From the NCBI GenBank assembly GCA_025331445.1, contig JAIWNE010000025.1, positions 62,001-126,000 on the forward strand: a stretch of 64,000 nt of DNA. Reading direction: 5' to 3'. The DNA is from Blakeslea trispora. Its lineage: Eukaryota; Mucoromycota; Mucoromycetes; Mucorales; Choanephoraceae. The translations under genes were made by a program, and so were the position numbers. Positions 22,701 through 35,236 of the stretch are shown here, piece after piece (positions within the stretch are counted from its first letter, which is position 1; every line of letters starts with the position of its first letter). A model generated the notes under the pieces. It had not been told where the DNA came from. It saw only the letters and a program-made list of their open reading frames with translations, and searched no databases.

Positions 22701-25638
22701 ATAACTTGATGGTTGGATTTACTGCCAAGAATGCTGCTGAACATCTTTTACGCATTTCTATTGAGAAGTGGCGTCAGTTGAGATACGTCAAGATGGCAGA
22801 AGGTTGTCTTGTTCATGCTGTTATACTTAAAGAAGCTAATATCATGGCAAGAGAATTGGGAAAAAACATTGTATACCAATATATTGTAGTTCATGATGAC
22901 ATCTCCTCTAACCCGCTCTCCTTTTGGGAATCCACCTCTGCTCTCCAACCGTTTACAAGGGAGCCTGACACTCATTTGATAAAGGAGCCCAAACCATGCC
23001 TTGCCGTCCAAGTAATTGATCATGTGCATCGTGCTACATATATTTGGTCGATTGCTAAACTAAAGCATCGGTTAAGGCGTATGCGAAGGCTTTATGATTA
23101 CACTGACAAGCCCTTGTTCACAGGTCAACATTTTAATAGAGAAGATCCCTTTTATGAAACGCCCTGCCCCCGGTACTCTCTAATTGGATTGGCTCGTATA
23201 CCTTTAAGAAATTTAACCTTGCAGTTGCATGCTGATAATTATGTAGACATATATTGTAGAAATACAGGCCGTGTAATGGGACAGATACGCGTGCTTGTCA
23301 CACCTATTGCTCGATCTATTTCCAGAAAGTCTCAGCAGCAACAGCAACAGCAACCCGATCTGTCGCCAAATCAAGAACGTCCTAATCTATTCTATCGAAA
23401 GCGATCTACCAACAATGTTATGCAGGAGCGTAAGGTGCTGAGCGAAAAATACCTTTTACATATAGGGCAGCAGCAAGTATTTGAAGTGAAAATTCAGGAG
23501 TTAAAAGGTGTCAGCGAGTCTGACTTTACACAAGTTCATGCACAATTCAGACTTTCTTCTTTTGGTAACGTTGAGCGGTATTCTGTAGGTGACAAGATTT
23601 ATCAAACTGAACCTATGAGCGGCTTTGGCGATCAAGCTGTCATATTTGATCAAAGTCAAACACTTTCTATCAACATTACTGAAAACATGATGGACGTCAT
23701 CCTAAATCAGGGACTTACTGTTGAAATCTATGGACAAGCGCAAGAGACGTATCTATGCCAATTAGTTGAGCATGTAAGTATCAATCATCAGACTGACAGT
23801 ACGACAAGTGCGGTGCCAACATCTGAAAAATCTACGTTGTTTGAAAAGGTGGTTACTTCCGAGCCTAACGATAGTATGGACCACATACCTGCAAGTCGTC
23901 GCTTTTCTGCTGACCGGCGTTTTTCTGTGGAAAGATGTACCTTTGATGGTATTCTGATGGAAGAACGCCATGATGTAACAGCATGGATTCAAATTCTTGA
24001 GCTGGATTCAGATGGAGACTACACTCCTGCCAAGATCCTGCATAAGGAGATACGTGACAGCCATCATCATCATATCAAACACCACCAAAATATATTTTGC
24101 TTAAGGCAGGGCCTCCAACGTCGCATCTCTCTCACACTATCTCATGATTCTGGAAAACAATTTGAATGGCTAGAAATCAAACAAGTAAAGGTCGGAAAGG
24201 TACAACTGATTGACAGTAAAGGAAGAGTTGTTGAGACATCTTCGCACGCTCCAGTTGATATTCACTTGCTTCCTGAGTATAATCAAGTCACTTTTGAGCG
24301 AAATGGTTTGTCAAAGCTAACTGCACAAGGCCCTTGGGATAGCTCTCTTCATAATGCTTCCTTTCTAAACCGAATTACATCTTCAGGCCAGCGTATTCGT
24401 TTAGCACTTTCGTGGCAAGTTATCTGTGCTAAATGTGTCTCACCTCTCAACTTTGAAATGGATATTGCAATTCAAATGCATCACCGCGATGCCACTATTC
24501 ATATCTCTTCTTCTTCATCATCCCTCTTTAGACAGTTCCTGATGGGTGGTGATTCTAATGTAGACGCAAATCGAATTATCTGCAAAACTAGTAGTATGTT
24601 TATGGTACAGTTGAAGCCACCCATGACACGTCAGGTACGAGAGTTGTGGCGATTGAACACAGCAAACAAATATGTTCGAGGTGAAGAGTTCATTGGCTCT
24701 TGGAAGCCACGAGGTGTATCTCTTATTACTGACTATAGAGAAGCACGTCAACAAATGCTCAAACGTGAAAGAGTAGCTGTATTCAGGCATGCTTTGGTTT
24801 TGGCGAAACACCCTCAAACCAAGACTATCCAGAGAAGTCTTTCTACAAACACAATGGAATACAATGAGTCTGTAGAGGCAAAGAAGACTGACCCGGATGT
24901 TTTACTCAAAAAAGTGATTGACCTTTGGAAAACTCATTATGGTACTCGTGAAGAGGTAATAATAGATAATAAAAGATAGAGTAGTACAACATGCTTATTT
25001 GACTCTTTCCCTTGCATAGATTGCTTTCACACAGGATCCACCTGCCATCACATCATTGCGTCCCTCCAACAGTAGCAATAGTGTCAGTAGTGCCAGTAGT
25101 AGCACCACCTCCATTAGTAAAAAGTACTCCAACATGAAGTTGATTGCCGATATACAGCTAATTCATCCAAGGTATAAAGAAATGGGAAAAAATGCAATTT
25201 GTTTCTTTCTTTTTTAATTAAACTTTATGCTATTTTTTACAACAGTGATACGGTGACTAAGAAAGGATATTTGTTACATCCAGAAAACGTGGACGATTCA
25301 TGGTTAAAGCACTGGTTTGTACTTCGAAGGTATAGAACAATAAGGATAGAAAATAAAAATAGCTTCTGACTTATTTTGTAAACGATAGGCCATTTATTTT
25401 CTTCTATAAGGATCAGACAGAAGCTGAAGAATTAGGCGTACTAAACCTTACTTCAGCGCGAGTGGACTATAAGGCAGACCTAGAAGAAATGCTTCAAAGG
25501 AAACATATCTTTGCTATATATACAAACAACAATGCATACCTCTTCCAAGCTAACGATTTTGAAGACATGAAGGACTGGTTATCTAAAATTGACCAGTTTT
25601 ATCCTGTAAAGAAGCTGGAAAGTTTAAATACTTTCTAA
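19799..25638 (+). CDS. kinesin-3 motor (Unc104/KIF1 type) with FHA and PH domains
   Basis: Microtubule plus-end motor that carries vesicles and early endosomes along hyphae. Exons inferred: 19799-19850, 19915-20187, 20246-20280, 20343-20618, 20711-24955, 25020-25172, 25246-25329 and 25389-25638. The motor begins [18 protein letters not shown] and has the P-loop [11 protein letters not shown] across two introns, [10 protein letters not shown] (switch I) and [10 protein letters not shown] (switch II), with neck region following [12 protein letters not shown]. Then come coiled coils, an FHA domain (about 21600-21960, [11 protein letters not shown] ... DEHCYFEN), an acidic tract, a KIF1B-like middle region, a poly-Gln run near 23335, and at the C-terminus a PH domain ([20 protein letters not shown] ... 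[11 protein letters not shown]) for phosphoinositide binding. It is full length, about 1,790 residues. Confidence 0.93.
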
Positions 25639-25866
25639 GGAGAACATACAACTCCCGTTTTAAGCTCTATTTGTTAAAGACACATCAGGAGCATTTGCCA
25701 TTTATTGACTTGAAATACACGTGATATTTTCTTTCCGAACTTTTCTTTTTAATTTTGAATGTAGCATAATTTTCTTTTCTTTTTGTTTTATTTTATTTTT
25801 ATTCTTCTGTCTATTTCTCCATTAGAGCATTAAGCTATTGTTTATTCCTTCCTTTAATTTTTTCAA

Positions 25867-27400
25867 ATGGTACAACAAGACAATTACTTGAGTCGGCATG
25901 ACAATGTTCAAGATTGGCTAATGGATGTACCTGGTTATCAAGACAATCGCTTGAGTGTACAAGTAGAATCAAGCAAGACAAGGTAAATAGATGCGGTATT
26001 TTTGATTGGCTGAAAATATCAGGGTTTAAATTAGAATGGGGAATTTTTGAGGAGTAAAGGCAGAATGACAAAGAACGAGAGGGAAAGAGCAATGCCACTA
26101 ACCAAAACGATTTTCGGTTTGTAGACGAAGACCTTGCTCAATTGCCTCAATAAGCTCTGAAGACAGCATCAGTTTAGATGAACTTATAAATGCTAACTTC
26201 ACTACAGACATGACTGATGAAACTGATCTTCCTGAATTAGCTGCATTAGAGCTAGATGATTCAAAAGAAGAATTTTGGAAAGTGGATAATGTAATTGAAA
26301 ACATATAAACCTCAAGAAATACATTGGTTAACATAACAATATGATAGTATTCAAACCATTTTATTCTTACTCAATTCTCCGGGAAAAAAGAACCAAGTTA
26401 CTATGGTAGTAATAGATCAAAACATGATGTTAGCCTCTCCCATCTCAACATAGCCGTAAGTTCAAATCAACGCTTTAGGGCGAATCAACACTTAGCTTTC
26501 ATTGTTATTTGTGTAACAATAGGTGAATGAATATGAATTTATGAGCAAACTTAATTTGACCAGTGATACACCACATCATGGTATATAATCAATTATCTCC
26601 AGCGCCTTGTTGTATTTGACTAAGTTATGTTTTTCTCTACAGACTATACTATTGGTGCCACAAAGCCTTTTCGATTGCAACCTCCAAAGTTGCCTATGAG
26701 CTACAGTAGATGGGATCGATCAAGTAGTTTTAGTAGCGAAGCAAGTATGAATTCTCAATCTACTACACCTTTGACTCGTAGCTCTCGCCAGCAAATAAAT
26801 CCAAGCGCCTCAACATCCACTTCATCTTCTTCTACTACAAATTCGTCTGCAACATCTCGCTCATCAATCTACAAAGCACCATCTGATCAAAAACCAGTTG
26901 CACCCGCACGTCGCAAATCTTCGCTGGCCCCTTTTGAGAGTCTGCATGAAACCAGAATATCATCACGAACTACAGTTTCTCAATTAGCCAAGAGAGCATC
27001 GAGTGCGTCATTGCCAAATACACTTTCGACTACTCCCTCGTCAAATAACAATAAACCTACAAGCACACCACCTGTACCGCAACGAACAAAGTCGACTATC
27101 ATCACAAATAAATCAGTCAACCCTCAGCATGGTTCAATAAGCCGTCTGAACCAATTAAGCAGAAGAGCAAGCCACATACCGGCACCTTCAACACGAAGTG
27201 GTTCTTCCTTGGGTATGACATCCATATTTGCATCACAAAGTAAGCAAATAAGATCAAGAGAACTACCAAGGCCGCAAACCTCTCTGGATTCTCTTAAAGC
27301 ATCTGCATCCACTGTGCGACTATCACGTACATCAAGCTTGGTAGGAGCTCCAACTCCTTCCAGATCAACAACTGGTTTGAAACGATTTGGTCCAAGATAA
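25867..27400 (+). CDS. serine-rich basic protein of unknown function
   Basis: Five exons are inferred from frame continuity: 25867-25982, 26125-26290, 26348-26455, 26523-26580 and 26643-27400. The start is MVQQDNYLSRHDNVQDWLMD. The N-terminal third is acidic (SISSEDSISLDELIN, DETDLPELAALELDD); the C-terminal half is Ser/Thr/Arg/Pro-rich and likely disordered, ending TGLKRFGPR. Many Arg-x-x-Ser sites could be kinase targets, and SxIP-like text (SHIPAPS) could suit microtubule-end binding, but this is speculation. No domain is recognised. It lies just downstream of, and in the same direction as, the kinesin gene. Confidence 0.65.
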
Positions 27401-27449
27401 TTTTATATCGGCACATTTTGAACTCGTATAATTAGCCTTATACATGTAC

Positions 27450-27480
27450 ATATATACAAATATATATATATATATTTACA
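27450..27480. repeat. (TA)n short microsatellite
   Basis: TATATA tract in the convergent spacer between the Ser-rich gene and the Skt5-like gene; it serves as 3' flank of both. Confidence 0.8.
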
Positions 27481-27586
27481 AATCGGCAAAACTAATTGAA
27501 CTTTTAATTTACCACATTATAATTATTTTCTTTACTTTCATAAGAATATAGACAATATTAAATAAAAAATTACAATTAGATGAGGC

Positions 27587-29031
27587 TTATACAAGCTTCA
27601 TTTTTATAGCTTCAGGATGTCTGTGCTGTGCAGCTTTTTTGTACCATTTGTTAGCTATATCTAACGACTTTACTACACCTATACCATTTTGGTGATATAC
27701 TCCCAAGGCAAAATAAGCTTTTGCAGCTGTTATCTTCATATGGTGTTCTCTCGATAGCTTAGCTGCTTTTCGTGCCCATAAATAAGCCTGTTCATCTGAT
27801 TGCTTTAATACTCCTGTTTTGACAGCACCTGTCAAGTACCAGCTCGAAAGACCTAGACAAGCGTCTGGGTAATCTTGCTGCGCAGCTAATGTGTACCAGT
27901 AGATTGACTGAGCTTCATCCTCTTGGCATGAATGGCCGCATTCATAGCACTCGCCTAGCTTTGCTTGACTTGCAGCGTATCCTGCTCGAGCAGCCTCATG
28001 TAGCAATTTGATCGCATAAACAGGGTCTGGTAACACATTTGTATCTTCACATTCTTTTGAGAGATGGATCAAGGCCAAAGTATGAAGAGCATGAGGCAAA
28101 GCTGCACCATTTGTTGATCCTGTTAGCTTCCTGTCTTCATCTTCGTTTTCGCACACAGAAGTAGTAGTATTTATAGGGATACAAGCAGCTCTTTGAAGCC
28201 AATTAACACCTTCTCTCTTGGAGATTGGTTGGCCATAGTAACCTCGTAATAGAATAACACCAAGTTTATACATACTTGGAACATGACTACGATGAGCTGC
28301 CTTTTTGTAGAATCTAAAAGCGCGAACATTGTCTTTCTGTGTTCCGATTCCTAACTCATAGCAAACAGCGGCTCGATAGGTAGCTTCGGGATGTCCATAC
28401 TTTGAGGCTTGTAGATACCACTGAAAAGCACGTTTATGATTGATAGGCCATCCGAGAGCACCCATACCATAGCAGTTGCCCAACAAAAACTGAGCTTCGG
28501 ATTCTGCTCTCTCGCCCATACTATTACTGCCGCATGCTAGTTGCTTTAGAAGTTTCTTCGATTCCATCACCATGGCTTCTCCTAGTGTATTTGGCGCACT
28601 AGAATTAGTTGAGAGCTTCAAAGTCAGAAACATATCTTCAAGCATGCCGGAATATCGCCGTGCCTCTTCTGAAGGAAGAATCATGTCATTGTGAGGGTCT
28701 ACTTGAAATGCACTTTCCATAAGGTGTAAACAAAGAGCAAGCCTTGTATAAGATGTTCCGTTTGCTTGTTCAGATTCGCATAGACTTTGTACTTCATCAA
28801 TCGTACTGGGAATTGGCCATTTAAAACGAAATTCGCTTCCACAAGTCAAAGCAACATCAGAAAAATTGCTTGTTGATGAATTGAAAAGTAAACTAGCTGG
28901 CGGTGGATGGCTTTGTTCGGATTCATTCAAGAAATCGTTGGATTCTATAAAGTGAGGCGTGATATCCTGTAAAGAACTACGACTTGTATTTGAGTTGATT
29001 TTGCTTTGCAATGTTCTAATATGATTGGCTG

Positions 29032-29071
<40 letters not shown>

Positions 29072-29284
29072 ACTCGTATTTACCGAATCTAAGCTACTGC
29101 TGTGGGTAACAACATCTATCACTGGTGAGGGCTTAAATTTGCTGTTTATGATAGATTTTAATGTGAATGCTTTAATTTCGCTAGCATTTTTAGTTGGTGA
29201 AGGTGAAACGGTCGTATCGCTTATTGTTTGTGTAGATGTTTGGTTATGGAGCTGTCTCCATTTTTGTGAGATTGACTGGGTCAT
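27587..29284 (-). CDS. SEL1-repeat protein, chitin synthase activator (Skt5/Chs4-like)
   Basis: Scaffold that activates and localises class IV chitin synthase at growth sites. A single 565-codon exon. The N-terminal 180 residues are Ser/Thr-rich with a poly-Ser run coded by an AGC repeat (about 29034-29069). SEL1 repeats follow from about residue 250: AQFLLGNCYGMGALG, HPEATYRAAVCYELGIGTQ, VPSMYKLGVILLRGYYGQP, ASQAKLGECYECG, DACLGLSSWYLTGAVKTG, KAYFALGVYHQNGIGV. Order and wording match the Skt5/Chs4 family closely. The C-terminus is MKLV, so the farnesylation CAAX box of yeast Skt5 is absent. It could be a Shc1-like or other paralogue. Confidence 0.85.
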
Positions 29285-29424
29285 GAAGTCTTATTATGAA
29301 GTAAGTTGCAGAAGATCAATGACGAGTGCAATAACAGGTAAAAAAGAAGAAAGCAAAAAATCGAGAACAGTGGACGTTTATTGTTTGTTTTGGCTCTTGA
29401 GTACTAATAAAGGGAAAAAATAAT

Positions 29425-32400
29425 TTAAAAGAAAAAGAAGCGAGGCTTCTTCTCTTGATTCGTCTTTAGTTCGCTACCGTCGTCACTAGATTCCTGCTCT
29501 TCTGCCCATGATTTGGTGATGGCTTCCTTTGCCTTTTTGATATTCGCATCATATTCCTCTATGCTTTTCTGACAAGAAGCAACCTTGGTCAACAAGAATT
29601 GAATACGGGCTTCTATTTCCTTGGGGAGTCTAATGGGGGAATTGATGTGAGTTAATTTGTTGATATTGTCTTCTAACTTGGTCATTGTCTCCTCGGATTG
29701 TTTCTTAAGTGCCATGTTTGACTCGATTTCCATAGAGGCGTTAAAGATCATGTCTGACATAAGCCTATCAAATACAGTGTAGTAAACAGGCTTCCCGGGT
29801 CGAATTGAATGAGATCGACCTAACAAATATAGATTAGCTGTCGCCTAAAAAATCAGAAAAAAAAAATTTACCTTCTTTTTGAACAATGATAATTAATTCA
29901 GCTCTTTCCATTGCTTTAAGAGGTGCATCTGAGCCGTTGAAGATAGGACTCCACTTTAGTTCGTCATAGTTTACCTACAGAGTAGAATCGTTAATGACCT
30001 TTCAAATTCGATCTTCTTTTTGACCGACTCACACTCTTCTTCTCCGAAAGAAGCTTTACAACGGTCCAGAATTGTGGAGCAGTCCATTCCAGCTTGCTAT
30101 CACTCTCGGTAGAATCACCAAAGCCATATTTTCGGATCTCAATTAGGTTACGAGCAACAATGTCTTCAAAAGCAGCTATTATGAATGTATATAAGCAATC
30201 TTATCCATTCTCATTATGTCTAAGCGTAATTTACTTTTGGCATCCATCTTCATCTTCATCTTTTGAACCAAGAGCTCCAATTCGGTCAGTCTTCCACCCA
30301 AGGCAGAAACAACCTTAGGCAGCTCAGGATCTTCTTCTTCTGAATCCAATTGCTTTTTGATAAAAGACATAGCCATACCTAAGGATGCATCTGATAAAGC
30401 AATACTAGAGAAGCTTTTACCAGGCAATGCTGACAAGAGTTTTTTTTTGTTTAGGCAGTTATATTTGACTTCAAAAAGAAAAAAGGTTTACCTTTTCCTA
30501 ATGTCTTCATGACGCCTGCATTCGAGCTAACGAAGACGACATGAGCGATTTCGTTCTCAATCAAAAGAGAAGCCCACTCAGCCAGTTCCTCCCACAGCTT
30601 GGCATTCTTTACAGTTTCGCGGTACATATAATTATCAATAACGACAATTGGAATAAGCTTTTGAGTCAACTTGTCCTCATCTGATTCATCATCGTCTTTC
30701 TTTTTGTCTCCATCATTCTTTTCCGAATGGCTGTTTAGCTTCTTGTCAGAACTGTTGCGAATATCTTCATTGCCAGTGATACGTGATACAAATTCCTTAA
30801 GTTGGTGCAGAAGAGTAATATGATGCCTTTTCTCTTCAGCACGTCGACGTGCTTCTCTTTCACTAGGCACAATTTCTCGGAGAGCAATCGCTACTGTCTC
30901 CAAGATGTCTTTCATTTGTGAGTCAGGACTAGATGAGAAGCTTGTTTTTTGACCTGTAGTAGCTGCAATCATGGTATCAAACATGCCACTCATGGAAGCA
31001 GCCCAAGTGAAGACTGGAAAGTATCCAACTTCTTTAGCTAATCCTTTCGTCATTTCTGATTGATTTCGAGCAGTAGCAAGGTCTTCACAATCAATGAAAA
31101 GTTTGTTTCTATATAAGAAAAAACTGAATACCTTATTCAAAAGCAACTTTTTCAAAAACTTGGACATACTTTCTATCCTGAATTGCTGATTTTACAAGTG
31201 CTGATTTCCCGCTTCCTTTGTGTCCTGTAATTAACACAAATGTTTCTATAGGACAAATTTATTTAGTTGATAATCCACCTTTTTTTTTTTTGCTACTTAC
31301 CTGGTGATTCTGCAAGCCAAGATTTCAATTTTTCGATTTTTTCAACATCATCAGCCCACAAAGATTGGGAATATTCAGCCGAAGCATCACGAGAGGATGC
31401 TCCTACAGGTAATAAGCGGGCCCAGGTTTCTCTGCGCAACCATCGATAAAGTGCATATTCCTCAGGGTTAAACCGTTGCGTTACCTTGGAAGTGATGAAG
31501 AATACCCGAATAGGGTCAAACACAACATAGGTGATACCAGCAAAGATAGCAGCCACAGCAGGGACTGTAATCCTTGGGTGGCTAACCAACCAATCTTTAA
31601 CAACATTAGTACGTAGCTGTCTTTCATACAATACATTCAAGCGAGTGCCATCAACAATATGCCCGTGCAAACAGTTACGTGCACTAGTAGCATGACGCAT
31701 GCGTGTAAAGTAAGCGATAGCGTAACGAGCTGGGTCCTTGGCTGTAATTGGATTGGGGTAAATAGCAAGATCAAACAATTTGCCATATGGCCTTAGCTGA
31801 TGATAGAGCTTCTCGACATTAACAGCCTCGCCTTGAAACTCAATTCGAATTCTTTGTGTAGGGTATCTAGCCAAGATATCTTCTAAAAAAGGTTCACCCT
31901 TGACCAAAAAAGCTCTCACAGACTGAAAGTTAAAAGGTGCTACAATATTGTTTGTTGTCACATGATTGTTGATCCTATCCACAATGTCTTTGGCCACGTC
32001 GAATTTTTTTCCATCTGTGCTTCTAAAAGAAAATGTAACAATGGCACCACCATCTTTTGTACTACCATAAAGAGATGTCAGTCTACTGCTTCGTTTTGCT
32101 TTTCTTTCTTTCTTTACCGAGCAATGATTTCTTTGATGGCAAAACCGTGTGGTAGTTCATTAGATGGAATAGCTTGGTGAGCTTTATTTTCCAAAAAGCT
32201 CTTTGAATCTCTAAAGAGCATCTGCCGAATATCAAACGAGTGCACTTTTAAGGGAAATACATTATCGAGGTATAACTGAGCAGTCTGTTCTCGGCTGAAA
32301 GATACACCTGCACCAGGCTATAATATACACATTAAACTCTCTTTTTGTATGGAAAAATTAAGGACCCCGCTTAACCTTTGCTAAAGTAGACGGTATTTTC

Positions 32401-32576
32401 CCTCCGCTGCCAACTTGCGTTTCTTCCAGTAAGCGTGCTGAAAACGATTGGAAAGAACGGACTCTATTACTAAATCTTGTTTCAACGCAAGTTGTTTGCT
32501 TCGGTAAGATAGTGCATGAAGCTCGTCTCGAGATTCCGGTCACAGACAAAGTTCTTGTCTGAATACGAGAAAGCAT
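29425..32576 (-). CDS. YME2: mitochondrial escape protein 2 (Yme2/Rna12), inner-membrane RRM-AAA protein
   Basis: Mitochondrial inner-membrane protein that in yeast affects mtDNA maintenance and nucleoid structure. The start at 32576 gives a presequence (MLSRIQTRTLSVTGISRRAS). Exon 1 ends at 32376 and exon 2 is 32317-32118; further exons follow to 29425, about eight in all. Order: N-terminal domain; RRM-like fold (RIRIEFQGEAVNVEKLYHQL ... YAIAYFTRMRHATSARNCL); a membrane segment (ITVPAVAAIFAGITYVVF); then an AAA-like ATPase with Walker A GHKGSGKSAL near 31210 and LFIDCEDL; a charged Lys/Asp linker near 30700; and a coiled C-terminus (ELELLVQKMKMKMD). Family match is strong. Confidence 0.88.
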
Positions 32577-33123
32577 ATAAAATGTCAGTGAAGAAAAGAG
32601 AGAAATATTATGCGAAAAAAAAATATTCAAAATTTTAACCGAATGTAATCGTGACGACATTTATAACTTGACAAGTAAAATGTATAAGAAAATAAAGAAG
32701 CAAATGGATTTCTTGATTCAACTTTGCTAGATGAACAAGCTGTTACTTAATTCTTGATGCATTATTTTTAAATGTACCGTTGCTATAGTTGAAGAGTCAA
32801 AAGTAAAAACGCCTTACCCTTCACCTGGGATATATTTATTGTTTGTGATATGTGAGAGAAAGAAAAAAATATGAGGTGGCTTAATAAATACAAGATATGT
32901 AAATTCATAGTGATTCATTACATATACGTATATAGTGTGAAAAGAACCAACATGTGAGTGTGAGAGAGATAGCCCAAAACCCAGAGACGCACAGGCAAAC
33001 GAGATATGAACAAGCAAAAAAAAGGGGGGGGGACAAATTCAACAATATCTTTTTTTTTCTTGGGAGAAAATGAAATGTGAATACATATATAAACAGGTCT
33101 ATAGAATAAAATGAGTAGTAAAA
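32577..33123. other. spacer between the YME2 start and the zinc-finger gene 3' end
   Basis: Holds the YME2 upstream region and the 3' flank of the zinc-finger gene, plus a short G-run after an A-run near 33020. No gene seen. Confidence 0.5.
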
Positions 33124-33843
33124 CTAAGATAGCATGTAATGAATGGATGGAAGAGACGTTTCATTACAAGCTTCGTTCTGCTTTTTGGGTATTATAGGGG
33201 GAAGTACACGCGCCTGAGGAGAGCAATCGAGCAAACTCTCTAGATGGGTTGTAGGTTTTGTTTGCAAGGAATGATATGATTTGCATTCAATAGGTGCTAA
33301 TTTTCGCATTGGAATAAAAGCACAAGGAGCCATTTGTGGTGATGCTTCTGGTGTGTACAGGTAATCATTGTCTGAATCTGAATGTTGATGAGAATCATTA
33401 TTGGAAGAATGCGTAGATAAGGTAGGCGAAACAGAAGACGGTAATGTGAGTGCTGGTAATGACATTGATACTGAGTTGCTGATAGGAGCTGCCACTGTTA
33501 CCGTCCAATGCTTTTTTTCGTTTTTCTTTCTATAAGTGCTACGCTCCTTTCTTTTGTGGGGTGCAGTATGAATTCGCACATGTCTTGTTAATTCGTCTGA
33601 GCGAGAGAATTTCTTTTCACAGCCAGGAAATGTACATTGATGTGGTTTTTCTCCAGTATGTGTTCTGATATGTCGTGTTTGATGTTCTAGACGATAGAAC
33701 GATTTGGGACAGATAGGACATTTATATGGGCGAGGAGGTGCATCCGCTTTGTCAATCAAAATAGCGATAGGCTGCTTTTCATTAGATGGCTGTATTGATT
33801 GAACGGATAGACTAAGAAGGCTTGATGCAGCTTGGTATGTCAT
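33124..33843 (-). CDS. C2H2 zinc-finger transcription factor, CreA/Mig1 type
   Basis: DNA-binding repressor of the carbon-catabolite family. The start was chosen at 33843 ([16 protein letters not shown]); an upstream in-frame Met at 33975 would add a hydrophobic Phe/Ile-rich stretch that looks like untranslated DNA. Two fingers lie at residues about 37-90: [23 protein letters not shown], linker TGEKP, then [23 protein letters not shown]. The finger contact residues are those of CreA/Mig1/Nrg proteins, which bind GC-rich (SYGGRG-like) sites. The rest is Ser/His/Pro-rich. About 240 residues, shorter than CreA, so the paralogue is unsure. Confidence 0.87.
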   Translation of the reverse strand: MTYQAASSLLSLSVQSIQPSNEKQPIAILIDKADAPPRPYKCPICPKSFYRLEHQTRHIRTHTGEKPHQCTFPGCEKKFSRSDELTRHVRIHTAPHKRKERSTYRKKNEKKHWTVTVAAPISNSVSMSLPALTLPSSVSPTLSTHSSNNDSHQHSDSDNDYLYTPEASPQMAPCAFIPMRKLAPIECKSYHSLQTKPTTHLESLLDCSPQARVLPPIIPKKQNEACNETSLPSIHYMLS

Positions 33844-35236
33844 TAATGCAATAAGGAAAGAAATAAAGGCAGAAAAAATAAGAAAGAAAATAAAATAAGG
33901 AAAAAAAAAGAATATGGGTATATTTATATCAAATACGTAGAAAGGAGGCAAAAAGAACAGGATAGCCTGATTCACCTCAAGAAGGAAAAAAACCCGATTT
34001 TTTTTTTATTTGAGAAAATGGGAAATAAGGAATTGTAAGCGACGGAGGCAGGGAAAGAGTAAGACAAGAGAAATCAATGAGTTAGGATTTTTCGCATTCT
34101 CACGGAGCAACTTTCTGTAAATGCAATCGAAAATTCACACCTTTATCTTTGCTTTAACTTGCATGTTATGACTAGAACATGCTCTCTTGTGCATTTCTAT
34201 CTGTTTATCTGTTTGTATAAAAAAGAGAATATGTTCTTTTCAGGCTTATCTGTCTCATATCGGGTCAGAACGCTGTAAATCACCCCACACCTTTTTAAAA
34301 AACATCATACCTAAAAAATCAATAATAAACAGATCAAACTCTCATTTGCTTTTGTTGAATGTGCGGGGTATCAAATACATGATGAATGGATAGCATGAAT
34401 AACCAATGATGAAAATAAACTAAAATTAATTGAAAATAGAAAAATAGGCTGTAGTATTGAGCTTCTTTCTTTTTCATTATTTCTTGACATAAATGCAGTT
34501 TACTATGACATTGTTTATCTCTTCTTATTCTCTCCTTTATGGAATAAAGTTTAAGAATTCGTAAGAAATGGTTTGATCTGGTCACCATTCGCTCCCGAAA
34601 TTGAAGTAATGTGACACTCTATCAAGTGAATTCACACGAAACAAACTCTAAATAAATAAATTTCGTATACAGTCATTTGAGAAAGCAAAGTCGCTGATTT
34701 CGACTTTGATGTCGTGCAAGAAATCTTCGCATCCAACAATGATGTCGACTGATCCAAAAACAAAGACGCATTCACATGTCTTGCTCCTCCACTTACTTTT
34801 TATTGTCGCTTGGTGTTTTATTTTTATAAAAGAGACACAATTTCTTCATTGCTTTCTTTTACGTTTCCTTTTCCTATTATTATTTATTTTACAGACATTT
34901 AGAATGGATATGCATTTTTTTATGTGACGATGGATAAGGACATGCTGTTGATTGAAACAGAGATGAGCCCATGAATATTGTTGTTGGCAAGAAGTTTTTG
35001 CTATCAAAACAATAAGTTATCGTACTCAGAGGACCTCATAATCCTGTAATGCATGCCGTTGTAGATGAGAGGAGCAGTGAGGATATTTGTATGGAGCAAT
35101 GCAACAAGCGCTGCTATACAGTTTATTTTGATCAAGATAAAACTCGATTTTTTCTTTTTTTTTTGCAAATGCTTGAATACTTGTGTTGCTACAAGAAAAT
35201 TAGGCATCCATGCTCTAGCAGCACAAAAATAGGTTA
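33844..35236. other. intergenic region, no gene seen
   Basis: Upstream of the zinc-finger gene. Pyrimidine- and AT-rich with short chance frames only; none has a recognisable domain or coding feel. Confidence 0.5.

Noticed and set aside
32814..33017. 67-codon minus ORF upstream of YME2
   Set aside because: Overlaps likely untranslated DNA; no coding signature.
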